64,000 nt of DNA from Nautilus pompilius (lineage: Eukaryota > Mollusca > Cephalopoda > Nautilida > Nautilidae), in NCBI GenBank assembly GCA_018389105.1, contig JACATO010002139.1, positions 426,637-490,636 on the forward strand, given 5' to 3'. This document shows, piece after piece, positions 62,948-64,000 of the stretch. The position numbers and the translations under genes are program-made. Within the stretch, counting starts at the first letter, position 1; each line of letters starts with the position of its first letter. The notes beneath the pieces are model-generated. The model was not told the DNA's origin. It was given only the letters and a program-made list of their open reading frames with translations, and ran no database searches.

Positions 62948-64000
62948 CTTGCCTCTCCCTCTCTCTATCTCTCCATCTCCCTCCCTCTCTCCATCTCCCT
63001 CCCTCTCTCCATCTCCCTCCCTCTCTCCATCTCCCTCCATCTCTCCATCTCCCTCCATCTCTCCATCTCCCTCCTCATCTCTCCATCTCCTCCATCTCTC
63101 CATCTCTCCATCTCCCTCCCTCCATCTCCCTCCATCTCTCCCTCCCTCTCCATCTCTCCCTCCCTCTCTCCATCTCTCCCTCCCTCTCCATCTCTCCCTC
63201 CCTCTCCATCTCTCCCTCCCTCTCCATCTCTCTCCATCTCCCCTCCATCTCTCCATCTCCCTCCATCTCTCCATCTCCCTCCATCTCTCCATCTCCCCTC
63301 CATCTCCCATCTCCCCCTCCATCTCTCTCCATCTCCCTCCATCTCTCTCCATCTCCCTCCATCTCTCCATCTCCCCTCCATCTCTCCATCTCCCTCCATC
63401 TCTCCATCTCCCTCCATCTCTTCATCTCCCTCCATCTCCCATCTCCCTCCATCTCTCCATCTCCCTCCATCTCTCCCTCCCTCTCCATCTCCATCCCTCT
63501 CCATCATCTCCCTCCATCTCTCCATCTCCCTCCATCTCTCCTCTCCATCTCCCTCCATCTCTCCATCTCCCTCCATCTCTCCTCTCTCGCCATCTCTCCC
63601 TCTCTCCTCATCTCCCTCCATCTCCCTCCATCTCTCTCCATCTCCCTCCATCTCTCTCTCCCATCTCCTCTCCTCCATCGCTTCTCTCCATCTCCCTCCA
63701 TCTCTCCATCTCCCTCCATCTCTCCATCTCCCTCCATCTCTCCATCTCCCTCCATCTCTCCATCTCCCTCCATCTCTCCATCTCCCTCCATCTCTCTCCA
63801 TCTCCCTCCATCTCTCTCCATCTCCCTCCCCCCTCTCCATCTCCCTCCCCCTCTCCCTCTCTCTCCCCCTCTCCCTCCCCCTCTCCCTCTCTCTCTCTCT
63901 CCTCTCTCTCTCCTCCCTCTCCGCTCGCTCTCCTCCTCTCTCTCTCTCTCATCTCTCTCTCCCTCTCTCTCTCTCTCGCTCCCCTCTCTCTCGCCTCTCT
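62948..64000 (+). repeat. Polypyrimidine minisatellite, 18-bp CTCCATCTCCCTCCATCT unit
   Basis: The array runs to the window end, so its full length is unknown. The 18-bp unit is nearly perfect at about 63,690-63,800 and is mixed with shorter CTCCCT and CTCT variants elsewhere, ending in simpler CT repeats. The very long frames on the - strand (up to 291 codons of Glu/Arg/Trp/Met/Gly/Asp) are products of the repeat. Confidence 0.97.

Noticed and set aside
62888..63952. Long - strand open frames (up to 291 codons)
   Set aside because: They are translations of the CT-rich minisatellite, with monotonous Glu/Arg/Trp/Met/Gly/Asp content and no start or domain evidence.

Overview
This window is eukaryotic, and most likely from an invertebrate animal, possibly an arthropod. 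Long AT-rich non-coding DNA surrounds very few coding exons. Polypyrimidine-plus-AG splice acceptors are visible. The mobile elements are Tc1, mariner, hAT, MULE, Ty3/gypsy and tRNA-derived SINE-like repeats. Large CT-rich satellites and two sharply different CpG regimes complete the picture. Species assignment is inference; no mitochondrial, rRNA or clade-specific marker was found.

Region 1 (1 to about 25,540) is AT-rich and strongly CpG-poor. For example, only four CpG occur in 24,001-25,020. It holds the one intact protein-coding sequence of the window, a 273-residue ankyrin-repeat and SOCS-box protein (21,052-21,873, + strand). A splice acceptor precedes its start codon and a polyadenylation signal follows about 210 bases after the stop. 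Around it lie decayed mobile elements: a FLYWCH/MULE transposase (3.4-4.5 kb, - strand), a possible LTR-type remnant (11-13.7 kb, - strand), a small MITE-like palindrome (10.5 kb), several SINE-like pieces, a complete 1,630-bp Tc1 element with double inverted/direct terminal repeats (16,167-17,796), and a nearly perfect 132-bp tandem duplication (19,281-19,543).

Region 2 (about 25,540 to 64,000) is CpG-rich and higher in GC. It contains no gene I can support. It holds a hAT remnant (26.0-27.3 kb, - strand), a frameshifted Ty3/gypsy pol remnant (28-29.6 kb, + strand), an internally deleted mariner (36,275-37,465, + strand), a 4 x 39-bp perfect minisatellite (49,908-50,063), other short duplications, and polypyrimidine arrays (30.26-31.05 kb, 32.74 kb, 34.62 kb, and 62.95 kb to the window end). 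All of those arrays have the CT strand on +.

The most informative large-scale signal is the abrupt CpG transition near 25.5 kb. It fits the mosaic germline methylation of invertebrates, in which methylated transcribed bodies lose CpG and unmethylated intergenic DNA keeps it. A join of unlike sequences is the alternative to exclude. I found no convincing new multi-gene system. The recognisable transposase genes are all broken, and several have lost or mutated catalytic residues.
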